Assembly: GCF_001500065.1 (NCBI RefSeq)
Contig: NZ_LQIN01000045.1
Span: 124,001-188,000, forward strand
Length of the DNA stretch: 64,000 nt
Reading direction: 5' to 3'
DNA from: Mycobacterium sp. IS-3022
GTDB taxonomy: Bacteria; Actinomycetota; Actinomycetes; Mycobacteriales; Mycobacteriaceae
The notes below the pieces were generated by a model. That model was given only the letters and a program-made list of their open reading frames with translations, had not been told where the DNA came from and did no database searches. A program made the translations under genes and the position numbers. Of the stretch, positions 1 through 8,426 are shown piece after piece; positions within the stretch are counted from its first letter, which is position 1, and each line of letters opens with the position of its first letter.

Positions 1-2
1 TC

Positions 3-29
3 ACCGTACGCCAGCATGTGCAGTCGTGA
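3..29 (+). CDS. Possible 3' end of an upstream gene (partial)
   Basis: An open frame enters from the left edge and ends in TGA at 27-29, overlapping the GTG start of the next gene as GTGA. Only eight codons are visible, so no product can be named. In related mycobacteria a sugar kinase of the xylulokinase type lies beside the dehydrogenase and aldolase that follow, so that is the likeliest identity, by inference only. Confidence 0.3.
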   Translation, partial: TVRQHVQS

Positions 30-1003
30 CCCGACTTCGCGCGCTCGTGACGGCCCCACTGCGCGGCCCCGGCTTCGCCAAACTCAACGAGTTGATGGAG
101 GTGCTCTACGACCCGTGGATCGAACAGCGCCCGCTGCGGATCCACACCGCCGAGCAGCTGGCCGAACGGGCCGCCGCCGAGCACGCCGACGTGCTTGTCG
201 TCGAGAGTGATTCGGTCGCCGGACCGGTGTTCGACCTTCAGCTGCGGGCGGTCGCCTCGACGCGCGGCGACCCGAGCAACGTCGATGTCCGCGCCGCCAC
301 CGCCGCGGGAATCCCGGTGCTATACACGCCCGCCCGCAACGCAGACGCCGTCGCCGAGATGACGCTGGCGTTGCTGTTCGCCGCGACGCGCCACGTGCTG
401 ACCGCCGACGCGGATGTCCGCGCCGGCGAGATATTCCGCGATGGCACCTTGCCCTACCAACGCTTGCGGGCATGGGAGATCGCCGGCCAGACCGCCGGAC
501 TGGTTGGACTCGGAGCGGTCGCCCGAGCGCTGCGATGGCGACTGGAAGGCCTCGGCGTGAACGTGATCGCCTGCGACCCCTACAACGACGAGGCCGGCCA
601 CACCCTGGACCAGTTGTTGGCCGACGCCGACATCGTCTCGCTGCACGCGCCTGTCACCGAGGAGACCGAGCGGATGATCGGCCCCGAGCAGTTCGCCGCG
701 ATGCGCGACGGCGCGGTGTTCCTCAATACCGCCCGCGCGCAGCTGCACGACACGGACGCGCTGGTCGCCGCGTTGCACAGCGGCAAGGTGGGCGCGGCAG
801 GCCTTGACCACTTCGCCGGCGAATGGCTGCCCGTCGACCATCCGCTGACCGGCATGGCCAATGTCGTGCTCACGCCTCACATCGGCGGCGCCACCTGGAA
901 CACTGAGGTACGGCAGGCGCAGATGGTCGCCGACGACCTCGAGTCGCTCCTGTCCGGGCGCACACCCGCCCACATCGTCAACCCGGAAGTGCTCAGCTCA
1001 TGA
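26..1003 (+). CDS. D-2-hydroxyacid dehydrogenase, SerA2-like, without ACT domain
   Basis: NAD-dependent D-2-hydroxyacid dehydrogenase of 325 residues. The Rossmann loop is visible as GLVGLGAVAR (G161, G163), and the usual catalytic trio can be placed at R237 (NTAR), E266 and H285 (TPHIGG). Full SerA enzymes of actinobacteria are about 525 residues with a C-terminal ACT region; this one stops after the catalytic core, so a role in sugar-acid metabolism is likelier than serine synthesis. The GTG start overlaps a TGA stop from upstream, and the stop overlaps the ATG of the aldolase (ATGA), so the three frames look like one operon. The M. tuberculosis counterpart is annotated serA2 (Rv0728c). The substrate is unknown. 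Confidence 0.88.
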   Translation: MTRLRALVTAPLRGPGFAKLNELMEVLYDPWIEQRPLRIHTAEQLAERAAAEHADVLVVESDSVAGPVFDLQLRAVASTRGDPSNVDVRAATAAGIPVLYTPARNADAVAEMTLALLFAATRHVLTADADVRAGEIFRDGTLPYQRLRAWEIAGQTAGLVGLGAVARALRWRLEGLGVNVIACDPYNDEAGHTLDQLLADADIVSLHAPVTEETERMIGPEQFAAMRDGAVFLNTARAQLHDTDALVAALHSGKVGAAGLDHFAGEWLPVDHPLTGMANVVLTPHIGGATWNTEVRQAQMVADDLESLLSGRTPAHIVNPEVLSS

Positions 1004-1656
1004 AGTTCGTCGACCACCCCGAGGACGCCGTGCTCGCCGCCGCGAAAGACATGTTGCGCCGCGGCCTGGTGGAAGGTACCGCGGGCAACATCTCCGCCCG
1101 TCGCGAGGACGGCAACATCGTGATCACGCCGTCGTCGGTGGACTATCACGACATGGCACTCGACGACCTCGTGCTCGTCGACCCCGAAGGCGCCGTGGTC
1201 ACAGCCAAGGACGGCCGCACGCCGTCCACGGAGATGGCACTGCACCTGGCCTGCTACCGGGCATTCGACGACATCGGCAGCGTCATTCACAGCCATCCGG
1301 TGTGGGCGACGATGTTCGCGGTTGCGCGCCAGCCGATCCCCGCCTGCGTAGACGAGTTCGCTGTCTACTGCGGCGGGGACATCCGCTGTGCGGACTACGC
1401 GGCATCTGGCACACCGGACGTCGGCCACAATGCCGTCAAGGCGTTGGAGGGCCGCGCCGCAGCGCTGATCGCCAACCACGGCCTAGTCGCCGTTGCGCCC
1501 CGGCCGGACAAGGCGCTGCACGTCACCGCACTCGTCGAGCGGACCGCCCAGATCGCCTGGGGCGCAAGAGCTCTCGGCGGGCCCGTGTCGATTCCTGACG
1601 AGGTGAACGCGAACTTCGCCGCGGTTTACAACTACCTGCGTACCAACCCGAGTTGA
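1000..1656 (+). CDS. Class II aldolase/adducin family protein, FucA-like
   Basis: Class II aldolase of 218 residues, the size of L-fuculose-1-phosphate aldolase. It shows the conserved Glu in PSTEMALH (E78), the zinc-binding IHSHP motif (H97, H99) and a third metal His in ANHGLV. Such enzymes cleave or epimerise sugar phosphates through a Zn-stabilised enediolate. It is translationally coupled (ATGA) to the dehydrogenase upstream, suggesting a short sugar or sugar-acid catabolic pathway. The M. tuberculosis counterpart is annotated fucA (Rv0727c). The true substrate cannot be read from sequence; a decarboxylase or epimerase of the same fold is possible. Confidence 0.85.
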   Translation: MKFVDHPEDAVLAAAKDMLRRGLVEGTAGNISARREDGNIVITPSSVDYHDMALDDLVLVDPEGAVVTAKDGRTPSTEMALHLACYRAFDDIGSVIHSHPVWATMFAVARQPIPACVDEFAVYCGGDIRCADYAASGTPDVGHNAVKALEGRAAALIANHGLVAVAPRPDKALHVTALVERTAQIAWGARALGGPVSIPDEVNANFAAVYNYLRTNPS

Positions 1657-1691
1657 CTTCTTCGCGAGCGCGCGTGTTTCTGATGCTGGCG

Positions 1692-3488
1692 TTAGAAGCG
1701 GTAGTCGCCCGGCAAGAGCGCGCTGACCCCGCTCAGCGATCGCTCGGCTTCACTGACGACCTGCGCCACCGAGCGACCGAGCAGTGCGGCAACGGCCTCC
1801 GGCACCGACGCCGCGGCGGGTTGCGATGACGGCTTGGGCCGCAACCGGTCCAGTAGCGACGAGCCCGGATATCCGACGATGCGCACGTCGGCGTCGGGAT
1901 CCAAGCCGGCCCGCACCTTGGCCCGGGTCACCGCCTCGCGCAGCCCGCCGAGGTGGTCGACCAAGCCGCGCTCGAGCGCGTCGGCACCGGTCCACACCCG
2001 GCCGCGCGCGATCGCATCGACCTCCGTGACGCTCATCGAGCGGCCCTCCGCCACGCGTTCGACGAAATCCCCGTAATACAAGTCGGTTTCGGCGTCCAAT
2101 TGCGCGCGTTGCTCGTCGCTGAACGGCTCGTTGATCGACCAGACATCCGCGTTCGCGTTGGTGCGCACCGAGTCGAAGCCGATTCCGAGCCGGCCCTTGA
2201 GTTCACGAGCGACGAATTTGCCCGCCACCACGCCAATCGATCCCGTGATCGTGCCGGGATTGGCGACGATCTCGTCGGCGGCCATCGACACGTAGTAGCC
2301 GCCCGACGCCGCGATCGCGCCCATCGACGCGACCACCGGCTTGCCCTTGTCACGTATCCGGGCCACCTCGCGCCAGATCGTCTCCGAACCGTTGATGGAT
2401 CCGCCCGGTGTGTCGACCCTGAGCACGACCGCAGACACGTCGTCGTCGGCGCCCACCTCCCGCAGCGCCGCGGCGATGGTGTCACCGCCGACGCTCGAGC
2501 CGCCCAGCAGCGGCCGCGGACCACCTCGCCCACTGACAATCGGTCCGTGCACTGTCACCACCGCGATCGTCGCCTTGGTCTTTCGTCCCGGGATGGGCGG
2601 TGTCGGTAGGGCATGGCGTTCGGCGGTGGCGCGCGCGTATCGCGACAGGTACAACCGCGGGGGCGCGTCATCGGAGTCCGCGTCGGCGTTTGTGATCTCC
2701 GGCGCGCCAACCAGTTCGGTGATCCGGGCGTAGGCCTCGTCGCGGAAACCTATCCGGTCGATCAGGCGAGCGGCAACCGCATCGTCACGCAGCAGCGGTG
2801 CCCGGTCCGCGAGCGCGTTGACCTCGTCAGGCTCGATGTGGCGCGAGTCCGACACCGCCCGCAGCACCTGTTCGTGCAAGCTCTGGATGACCCGCGAGTC
2901 TGCTTCGCGATGGGCATCGGTGTAGTGGTCCTGCGTGAAACGGTTCGCCGCGGACTTGTATTCGCCGCGAGCGACGAGTTCCGCCTCGAGACCAGCCTTC
3001 TCCAGCGCGCCGCGTAGGAACAGCGCGTTGGTGGCGAATCCGACCAACCCCACGGTGCCCGACGGCTGCAACCAGATTTCCCGAAATGCCGTCGCCAGGT
3101 AGTAAGAAAGCGTCCCAGGGTAGGTCTCCGCCCACGCCAGCGAGGGCTTCACATCGCTGAACGCGGCGATGGCCGAGCGCAATTCCTGCACCGGACCTGC
3201 AGGGGCGAGGGGATACTGCACCCGCGCAATCAACCCCGCGACCCTGGTGTCCTCGGCCGCCCGGTGAATCGCCGCGACGGCCTCCCCGAGCAGCAGGGGC
3301 TTGCCGGCGCCGGCCAGCAAGGCGAACGGGTCGAACCCGCCGGTTTCCTCGGGGACAGACAGCAGGTCGAGTTCGAGCACGCACCCGTTCGGCACGCCGT
3401 TGTGGCGGGCGGTGTCGACGCGCCGGGTCAGCGCGCGCAAGGTGTCGGGACCGGGCAAGCCCGGTAGTCCGGGCAGGAATGCAGGCAT
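1692..3488 (-). CDS. sppA: Signal peptide peptidase SppA, 67K type (protease IV)
   Basis: A 598-residue tandem S49 peptidase, the length of the long SppA class. The N-terminal half carries the general-base Lys in GEYKSAANRF (K178), and the C-terminal half carries the nucleophile Ser in AASGGYY (S395), the split Ser/Lys dyad typical of the family. It is expected to degrade cleaved signal peptides at the membrane, although no convincing N-terminal transmembrane helix is visible, so membrane association may be peripheral. It lies convergent to the aldolase with a 35-bp gap and divergent from the Cys-repeat peptide. The same gene sits beyond rplO in M. tuberculosis (Rv0724c). Confidence 0.92.
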   Translation of the reverse strand: MPAFLPGLPGLPGPDTLRALTRRVDTARHNGVPNGCVLELDLLSVPEETGGFDPFALLAGAGKPLLLGEAVAAIHRAAEDTRVAGLIARVQYPLAPAGPVQELRSAIAAFSDVKPSLAWAETYPGTLSYYLATAFREIWLQPSGTVGLVGFATNALFLRGALEKAGLEAELVARGEYKSAANRFTQDHYTDAHREADSRVIQSLHEQVLRAVSDSRHIEPDEVNALADRAPLLRDDAVAARLIDRIGFRDEAYARITELVGAPEITNADADSDDAPPRLYLSRYARATAERHALPTPPIPGRKTKATIAVVTVHGPIVSGRGGPRPLLGGSSVGGDTIAAALREVGADDDVSAVVLRVDTPGGSINGSETIWREVARIRDKGKPVVASMGAIAASGGYYVSMAADEIVANPGTITGSIGVVAGKFVARELKGRLGIGFDSVRTNANADVWSINEPFSDEQRAQLDAETDLYYGDFVERVAEGRSMSVTEVDAIARGRVWTGADALERGLVDHLGGLREAVTRAKVRAGLDPDADVRIVGYPGSSLLDRLRPKPSSQPAAASVPEAVAALLGRSVAQVVSEAERSLSGVSALLPGDYRF

Positions 3489-3587
3489 GCTGCGAGCCTA
3501 CCGACGCCGGATCGACCGGGCCTGTCACCGCGATTGCTGACGATTAGATGCTTTAACTTGTTGATCATGAATGGTAGAACCGAAACC

Positions 3588-3875
3588 ATGACGATCAAGA
3601 TGAGACTCATCGCACCGGCGGTGTTGGTGGCTGCGGCCGCGATCGCCGCGGCGCCGGTGGCCGCCGGCGAAACCTACGGTGCTGCAGCACAAGCGTCGAT
3701 CGTCCCGTTGTCGCAAGGCCCCGACTACAGCGGGTGCACCGCCGACGGGACATGCGGTCACGGCGGTGCGGACGGAGGCGGTGGCTGCACGGCCAACGGC
3801 GTCTGCGGCCACGGCGGACCGTCGGGCGGCGGCGGCTGCGTGCCGGGTGTCGGCTGTTTCGAGTGGAAGCCGTAG
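3588..3875 (+). CDS. Small exported Gly/Cys-repeat peptide
   Basis: A 95-residue protein with a signal peptide (basic MTIKMR, Ala-rich core, AAG near residue 27). The mature part is short and strikingly regular: three C-x5-C units (CTADGTC, CTANGVC, CVPGVGC), the first two followed by the linker GHGG plus a Gly-rich stretch, giving a period of 17 residues. This looks like a metal-binding or disulfide-bonded cell-wall peptide; I do not recognise a named family. An in-frame ATG at 3567 and a TTG at 3534 lie upstream; 3588 was chosen because the signal peptide starts cleanly there. It is divergent from sppA and followed by a shared terminator. Confidence 0.72.
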   Translation: MTIKMRLIAPAVLVAAAAIAAAPVAAGETYGAAAQASIVPLSQGPDYSGCTADGTCGHGGADGGGGCTANGVCGHGGPSGGGGCVPGVGCFEWKP

Positions 3876-3888
3876 CGCGGAAACAGAA

Positions 3889-3920
3889 AGCCCCGCCACG
3901 CCGTCACGGCGTGCGGGGCT
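3889..3920. terminator. Bidirectional terminator ending the spc operon
   Basis: Inverted repeat with about 15-bp GC-rich arms (AGCCCCGC on the left, GCGGGGCT on the right, one bulged C). On the minus strand it is followed by TTTCTGTTT, so it should end spc operon transcripts 36 bp beyond the rplO stop. It also lies just past the Cys-repeat peptide on the plus strand. Confidence 0.85.
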
Positions 3921-3956
3921 CTCGTCCCCCGCTTGCGCGGGAACCGACCGCTGAGA

Positions 3957-4400
3957 TCAGAGCTCGGTCGCGGAACCGCCTGCGGCGGAGATCTTCTCGC
4001 GGGCGCTACCGCTGAACTTGTGCGCAGTGACGTTCACCTTCACGGTGAGCTTGCCGTCGCCCAGCACCTTCACCAACGTGTTCTTGCGCACCGCACCCGC
4101 GGCCACCAGCTCGTCGACTCCGACGTCGCCGCCCTTCGGGAACAGCTTGTTGATGTCGCCGACGTTGACGACCTCGTACTCGGTGCGGAACCGGTTGCGG
4201 AAGCCCTTCAGCTTGGGCAGCCGCATGTGGATCGGCATCTGCCCGCCCTCGAACGTCGCGGGGACGTTCTTGCGGGCCTTGGTGCCCTTGGTGCCGCGAC
4301 CCGCCGTCTTGCCCTTGGAGCCCTCACCGCGACCCACGCGGGTCTTGGCGGTCTTCGAGCCGGGGGCCGGCTTCAGGTCATGCAATTTGATGGGTGTCAT
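3957..4400 (-). CDS. rplO: 50S ribosomal protein L15
   Basis: L15, 147 residues, the last gene of the spc operon. The flexible Gly-rich N-terminus (RVGRGEGSKGKTAGRG) that threads into the 23S core is present and the length is normal. Its ATG overlaps the rpmD stop by four bases (ATGA). In many bacteria secY follows here; in this window the operon instead ends at a terminator, as in mycobacteria where secY is elsewhere. Confidence 0.97.
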   Translation of the reverse strand: MTPIKLHDLKPAPGSKTAKTRVGRGEGSKGKTAGRGTKGTKARKNVPATFEGGQMPIHMRLPKLKGFRNRFRTEYEVVNVGDINKLFPKGGDVGVDELVAAGAVRKNTLVKVLGDGKLTVKVNVTAHKFSGSAREKISAAGGSATEL

Positions 4401-4585
4401 TTGGTCTCGACCGCCTCTACTTTCACGAGGTGGTGCACGGTCTTGATCAGACCGCGCGTCTGCGCGTTGTCCTCACGGACGACGGACTGGCGGATCTTCC
4501 GCAGCCCCAACGACCGCAGGCTCTCCCGCTGCTTCCAGCGCGCACCGATGGTGCTACGCACCTGGGTGATCTTGAGCTCTGCCAT
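4397..4585 (-). CDS. rpmD: 50S ribosomal protein L30
   Basis: L30, 62 residues, a normal compact length. It contains the typical LKITQVRS opening and the SLRSLGLRK segment that contacts 23S rRNA. It lies two bases after the rpsE stop and overlaps rplO by four, so translation of the three is likely coupled. Confidence 0.95.
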   Translation of the reverse strand: MAELKITQVRSTIGARWKQRESLRSLGLRKIRQSVVREDNAQTRGLIKTVHHLVKVEAVETK

Positions 4586-4587
4586 GG

Positions 4588-5250
4588 TTACGCCGACCCT
4601 TCACGTGCGGCCGACGCGGCAAGCGCCTCAGCCTCGCGCCGCGCCCGCAGCATGCCCGCCGGCGCGACGTCCTCGATCGGCAGCCCGCGCCGGGCCGCGA
4701 CCTCTTCCGGACGCTGCAGCAGCTTGAGCGCGGCGACGGTGGCATGCACCACGTTGATCGCGTTGTCGCTGCCCAGCGACTTGGCCAGGATGTCGTGCAC
4801 GCCAGCGCATTCCAACACCGCGCGAGCGGCGCCGCCGGCGATCACACCGGTACCGGGGCTGGCCGGGCGCAGCATCACGACACCGGCGGCGGCTTCGCCC
4901 TGCACCGGGTGGGTGATGGTGCCGCCGATCAGCGGGACCCGGAAGAAGTTTTTGCGGGCCTCTTCGACGCCCTTGGCGATGGCAGCCGGAACTTCCTTGG
5001 CCTTGCCGTAGCCGACGCCGACCATGCCTTTACCGTCGCCGACGATCACCAGCGCGGTGAAGCTGAACCGGCGGCCACCCTTGACCACCTTGGACACGCG
5101 GTTGATCGAAACGACGCGCTCGAGGTAGTTGCTCTTGTCGCCGCCGTCGCGGCCACGACCGCCACGGTCATCGCGGCGGCCACGGCCGTCGCGGTCACCT
5201 CGCGAGCCACGACCTTCCGGGGGGCCGCCGGCAGTTGCCTGTTCGGCCAT
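4588..5250 (-). CDS. rpsE: 30S ribosomal protein S5
   Basis: S5, 220 residues. A low-complexity Gly/Arg/Asp-rich N-terminal tail of about 45 residues precedes the RNA-binding domain (VKGGRRFSFTALVIVGD) and the C-terminal GAARAVLECAG region. Two consecutive ATG codons precede AEQ; the second (5250) sits eight bases after GGAAGG, better than five for the first (5253), and gives the usual mycobacterial 220-residue form. The open frame runs further upstream but overlaps the end of rplR, so that extension is rejected. Confidence 0.95.
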   Translation of the reverse strand: MAEQATAGGPPEGRGSRGDRDGRGRRDDRGGRGRDGGDKSNYLERVVSINRVSKVVKGGRRFSFTALVIVGDGKGMVGVGYGKAKEVPAAIAKGVEEARKNFFRVPLIGGTITHPVQGEAAAGVVMLRPASPGTGVIAGGAARAVLECAGVHDILAKSLGSDNAINVVHATVAALKLLQRPEEVAARRGLPIEDVAPAGMLRARREAEALAASAAREGSA

Positions 5251-5275
5251 CATGCAGTCCTTCCGTTGTGAGTCA

Positions 5276-5683
5276 TCAGAATTCCAGCCCGCCTTCGCGC
5301 GCCGCATCGGCAAGCGCCGCGATCCGTCCGCCGTAGGTGTAGCCACCGCGGTCGAACACGACCTTCCCGATCCCCGCGGCTTTCGCGCGCTCGGCGATCA
5401 GCTGGCCGACCCGCACGCTGTGGGCCTTCTTGTCGCCGTCGACCGCCCGCACATCGGCTTCGGTCGACGAAGCGGCGGCCAGCGTGGTGCCGTTGAGGTC
5501 GTTCACCAACTGCACGTGGATGTGCCGCGACGAACGGTTGACCACCAACCGCGGCACTTCGGCCGTACCGGAGATCTTCTTGCGCAACCGCGCGTGCCGA
5601 CGCAACCGCGCCACCCGCCGGGTCTCGGAGATGTTCTGCCCCACGGGCTTACGCGTCGTCGGCGCCTCAGTCTTCGCAGCCAT
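5276..5683 (-). CDS. rplR: 50S ribosomal protein L18
   Basis: L18, 135 residues, the 5S rRNA-binding protein of the central protuberance. The basic N-terminal tail (RRVARLRRHARLRKK) and the core beginning GTAEVPRLVVNRS are recognisable. It sits three bases after rplF in the spc operon. Confidence 0.96.
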   Translation of the reverse strand: MAAKTEAPTTRKPVGQNISETRRVARLRRHARLRKKISGTAEVPRLVVNRSSRHIHVQLVNDLNGTTLAAASSTEADVRAVDGDKKAHSVRVGQLIAERAKAAGIGKVVFDRGGYTYGGRIAALADAAREGGLEF

Positions 5684-5686
5684 TTC

Positions 5687-6226
5687 TTACTTACCTGTCT
5701 TTCCGACCTTGCGGCGGATCTGCTCACCCTCGTAGCGGATGCCCTTGCCCTTGTAGGGATCGCTCTTCCGCAGGCGGCGGATGTTCGCCGCGACCTGGCC
5801 GACCTTCTGCTTGTCGATGCCCGAGATCGAGAACTTCGTCGGCGTCTCCACCGCGAACGTCACACCCTCGGGGGCGTTGATCGTAACGGGGTGGCTGTAG
5901 CCGAGCGCGAACTCGAGGTTGGAACCCTTGAGTTGCACGCGGTAGCCGACGCCGAAGATCTCCATCTTGGTGGTGTAACCCTCGGTGACGCCGGTGATCA
6001 GGTTCGACACCAGCGTGCGTGACAATCCGTGCAGCGAACGGCTGCGCCGCTCGTCGTCGGGGCGGGTCACCAGGATGGCGCCGTCGTCGTCGCGCGCCAC
6101 CTTGATCGGCTCGGCGACCGCCAGTTCGAGGGTGCCCTTGGGCCCCTTGACCGACACGTTCTGCCCGTCGATCGACACATCGACCCCGGCGGGAACCGGG
6201 ACCGGTTGCTTTCCAATACGCGACAT
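5687..6226 (-). CDS. rplF: 50S ribosomal protein L6
   Basis: L6, 179 residues, with the start MSRIGKQPVPVP, two repeated alpha/beta domains, and the conserved C-terminal DPYKGKGIRYEGE motif that binds 23S rRNA near the factor-binding site. Length and spacing are normal for the spc operon. Confidence 0.97.
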   Translation of the reverse strand: MSRIGKQPVPVPAGVDVSIDGQNVSVKGPKGTLELAVAEPIKVARDDDGAILVTRPDDERRSRSLHGLSRTLVSNLITGVTEGYTTKMEIFGVGYRVQLKGSNLEFALGYSHPVTINAPEGVTFAVETPTKFSISGIDKQKVGQVAANIRRLRKSDPYKGKGIRYEGEQIRRKVGKTGK

Positions 6227-6241
6227 TTGAGCTCTACTCCC

Positions 6242-6640
6242 CTACCACACGTATGCGAGGACTTCGCCGCCCACGCCCTCTTGGGCTGCCTGGCGGTCGG
6301 TTCGGAGGCCCGACGACGTGGAGATGATCGCCACGCCGAGGCCGCCCAGGACCCGCGGCAGATTGGTGGATTTCGCGTACACCCGCAGGCCGGGCTTGGA
6401 CACCCGGCGCAGCCCGGCGATGCTTCGCTCCCGGCTGGGGCCGTACTTCAGTTGCACGACAAGCGACTTGCCCACCCGCGCATCCTCGGTGCGGTAGTCG
6501 GCGATGTAGCCCTCTTTCTTCAGGATCTCGGCGATGTTGGCCTTGATCTTGGAGTGGGGCAGCGTCACCTCGTCGTGATACGCCGAATTGGCGTTGCGCA
6601 GACGGGTCAAGAAGTCTGCGATCGGGTCCGTCATGGTCAT
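6242..6640 (-). CDS. rpsH: 30S ribosomal protein S8
   Basis: S8, 132 residues, with MTMTDPIADFLTRLRNA at the N-terminus and the C-terminal STSSGLRTDRQA and VGGEVLAYVW signatures. It binds helix 21 of 16S rRNA; in Escherichia coli it is also the spc autoregulator, but no comparable mRNA site was identified here. A 96-bp gap separates it from rpsN; nothing convincing was found in it. Confidence 0.97.
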   Translation of the reverse strand: MTMTDPIADFLTRLRNANSAYHDEVTLPHSKIKANIAEILKKEGYIADYRTEDARVGKSLVVQLKYGPSRERSIAGLRRVSKPGLRVYAKSTNLPRVLGGLGVAIISTSSGLRTDRQAAQEGVGGEVLAYVW

Positions 6641-6736
6641 GACAGCCGGCTCACCTTTCTCGCGGTGGTTCCCGGTCCCAGAGCCTGGAGTCGGGCCTGC
6701 CGCAACCTGTTTGGTTGGTCTGGTCGGTTGGCTGGA

Positions 6737-6922
6737 TTACCAGCTGCTCTTCTGCACACCGGGCAGTTCGCCGGCGTGGGCCATCTCGCGCAGGCAGATC
6801 CGGCACAGGCCGAACTTGCGGAAGACGGCGTGGGGGCGGCCGCAGCGCTGGCAGCGAGTGTAGGCGCGCACCTTGAACTTCGGCTTCTTGTTGGCCTTGT
6901 TGACCAGTGCCTTCTTTGCCAT
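6737..6922 (-). CDS. rpsZ: 30S ribosomal protein S14, zinc type (type Z)
   Basis: Short 61-residue S14 with the zinc ribbon CQRC and CRIC (C24, C27, C40, C43). This is the zinc-dependent C+ form housed in the spc operon; mycobacteria usually also carry a longer zinc-free paralogue, induced under zinc limitation and not in this window. It lies three bases after rplE. Confidence 0.96.
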   Translation of the reverse strand: MAKKALVNKANKKPKFKVRAYTRCQRCGRPHAVFRKFGLCRICLREMAHAGELPGVQKSSW

Positions 6923-6925
6923 TAC

Positions 6926-7489
6926 TCAGTTCTCCTTGAACGGAAAGCCCAGCGCCCGCAGCAGCGCTCGGCCTTCGTCGTCGGTCGTCGCCGAGGTGAC
7001 GACGGTGATGTCCATGCCACGGGGCCGGTCGATCGAATCCACGTCGATCTCGTGGAACACCGACTGCTCGGTCAGGCCGAAGGTGTAGTTCCCGGTGCCG
7101 TCGAACTGCTTGGGCGACAGCCCGCGGAAGTCGCGGATACGCGGCAGTGCGATGGAGATCAGCCGGTCGAGGAACTCCCACATGCGGTCGCCCCGCAGCG
7201 TGACGCGCGCGCCGATCGGCATACCCTCACGCAATTTGAACTGGGCGATCGACTTACGTGCCCGGCGGATCTCCGGCTTCTGACCGGTGATCAGTGCCAG
7301 GTCGTTGACCGCACCGTTGATCAGCTTGGCGTCGCGGGCGGCGTCGCCGACACCCATGTTGACGACGACCTTGACCACGCCGGGGATCTGCATGACGTTG
7401 CCGTAGCCGAACTCTTTTTGCAGCGCGGTCCTGATCTCCTCGCGGTAGCGCTGCTTGAGGCGAGGCAGGGTCTTTTCAGCAGTAGTCAT
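6926..7489 (-). CDS. rplE: 50S ribosomal protein L5
   Basis: L5, 187 residues, binding 5S rRNA and contacting P-site tRNA. The conserved PGVVKVVVNMGVGDA and GMDITVVTSATTDDE segments are present. The ATG overlaps the rplX stop by one base (TGATG), indicating coupled translation. Confidence 0.97.
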   Translation of the reverse strand: MTTAEKTLPRLKQRYREEIRTALQKEFGYGNVMQIPGVVKVVVNMGVGDAARDAKLINGAVNDLALITGQKPEIRRARKSIAQFKLREGMPIGARVTLRGDRMWEFLDRLISIALPRIRDFRGLSPKQFDGTGNYTFGLTEQSVFHEIDVDSIDRPRGMDITVVTSATTDDEGRALLRALGFPFKEN

Positions 7490-7806
7490 CAGATGTCCTT
7501 GCCGTTGGTCTTGGCGATGCGGACCTTCTTGCCGGTCTCGTCGTCAACCCGGAACCCGACGCGGGTGGGCTTGCCGTCGGAGTCGACGACCATCACGTTG
7601 GAGGCGTCGATCGGCGCCTCCTGGGTGACGATGCCGCCGGACTGCGCGCCGCGCTCGTTGCTCGACACCGCGGTGTGCTTCTTGATCCGGTTGACGCCCT
7701 CGACGAGCACCTTGTTGCGGGCCGGGTAGGCGACCAGGACCTTGCCCTTGGCGCCCTTGTCCTTGCCGGAGATGACCAGGACGGTGTCGCCCTTGTGGAC
7801 CTTCAT
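7489..7806 (-). CDS. rplX: 50S ribosomal protein L24
   Basis: L24, 105 residues, an assembly initiator of the large subunit. The N-terminal KOW motif (VHKGDTVLVISGKDKGAKG) is clear. It begins directly after the rplN stop and overlaps rplE by one base. Confidence 0.97.
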   Translation of the reverse strand: MKVHKGDTVLVISGKDKGAKGKVLVAYPARNKVLVEGVNRIKKHTAVSSNERGAQSGGIVTQEAPIDASNVMVVDSDGKPTRVGFRVDDETGKKVRIAKTNGKDI

Positions 7807-8175
7807 CTACAACACCTCCGGAGCGAGCGAGACGATCTTCATGAAGCGCTTCTCGCGCAGTTCCCGGCCGACCGGGCCGAAGATGCGCGTGCCACGCGGA
7901 TCGTTGTCGGGCTTGATGATGACGGCGGCGTTCTCGTCGAACTTGATGTAGCTGCCGTCGGCACGACGGCGCTCCTTGACGGTGCGCACGACGACGGCCT
8001 TGACGATCTCGCCACGCTTGACGTTGCCGCCGGGAATGGCTTCCTTGACGGTCGCCACGATGACATCGCCGATGCCGGCATAGCGCCGCGACGAGCCGCC
8101 GAGCACGCGGATGCACAGGATCTCCCTGGCACCCGTGTTGTCGGCGACCTTCAGCCGCGATTCCTGCTGAATCAC
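7807..8175 (-). CDS. rplN: 50S ribosomal protein L14
   Basis: L14, 122 residues, first gene of the spc operon. The signature begins QQESRLKVADNTGA. The start is GTG at 8175, preceded by GAGGAGATC as a good ribosome-binding site. The roughly 120-nt leader and promoter upstream show that this operon is transcribed independently of the S10 operon, which lies 7.6 kb away with other genes between. Confidence 0.97.
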   Translation of the reverse strand: MIQQESRLKVADNTGAREILCIRVLGGSSRRYAGIGDVIVATVKEAIPGGNVKRGEIVKAVVVRTVKERRRADGSYIKFDENAAVIIKPDNDPRGTRIFGPVGRELREKRFMKIVSLAPEVL

Positions 8176-8305
8176 TCGATCTCCTCGACCTGGTTTTTGT
8201 CTGCACGCCAGATACCGACCTGGACGTGCGCGGTCTTGCTGTCACCGAAGAGCACGCGGGGCCTGCCACGAAGGCTGGCCGAGGTCTGCCCAAGGCAACC
8301 GCCTG

Positions 8306-8334
8306 ATTCTATGGGACGACCTGCGGGAAACCAA
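8306..8334 (-). promoter_or_regulatory. Predicted spc operon promoter
   Basis: On the minus strand TTGGTT (8329-8334), 17 bp, TAGAAT (8306-8311). The -10 is a near-consensus housekeeping hexamer. A start near 8298 would give a leader of about 120 nt before rplN. The -35 lies in ATTTGGTTT, resembling the TTTGGAG of the other two ribosomal promoters in this window. Confidence 0.6.
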
Positions 8335-8426
8335 ATCCGTGCCATTGCCGCGACCGACCGCGTCTGTACGCCGACACGCCGTCTCTCCATGTACGGGAGC
8401 GGTCGCTCGCGGGCGGTGAGAACCCG

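Noticed and set aside
6641..6736. Possible small gene or RNA between rpsH and rpsN
   Set aside because: Only TTGGT-rich direct repeats were seen; no stable fold or coding signal.
8172..8390. A 72-codon minus-strand frame ending exactly at the rplN start
   Set aside because: It overlaps the predicted spc promoter and leader, has no ribosome-binding site and no recognisable protein features; the junction with GTG looks like chance.
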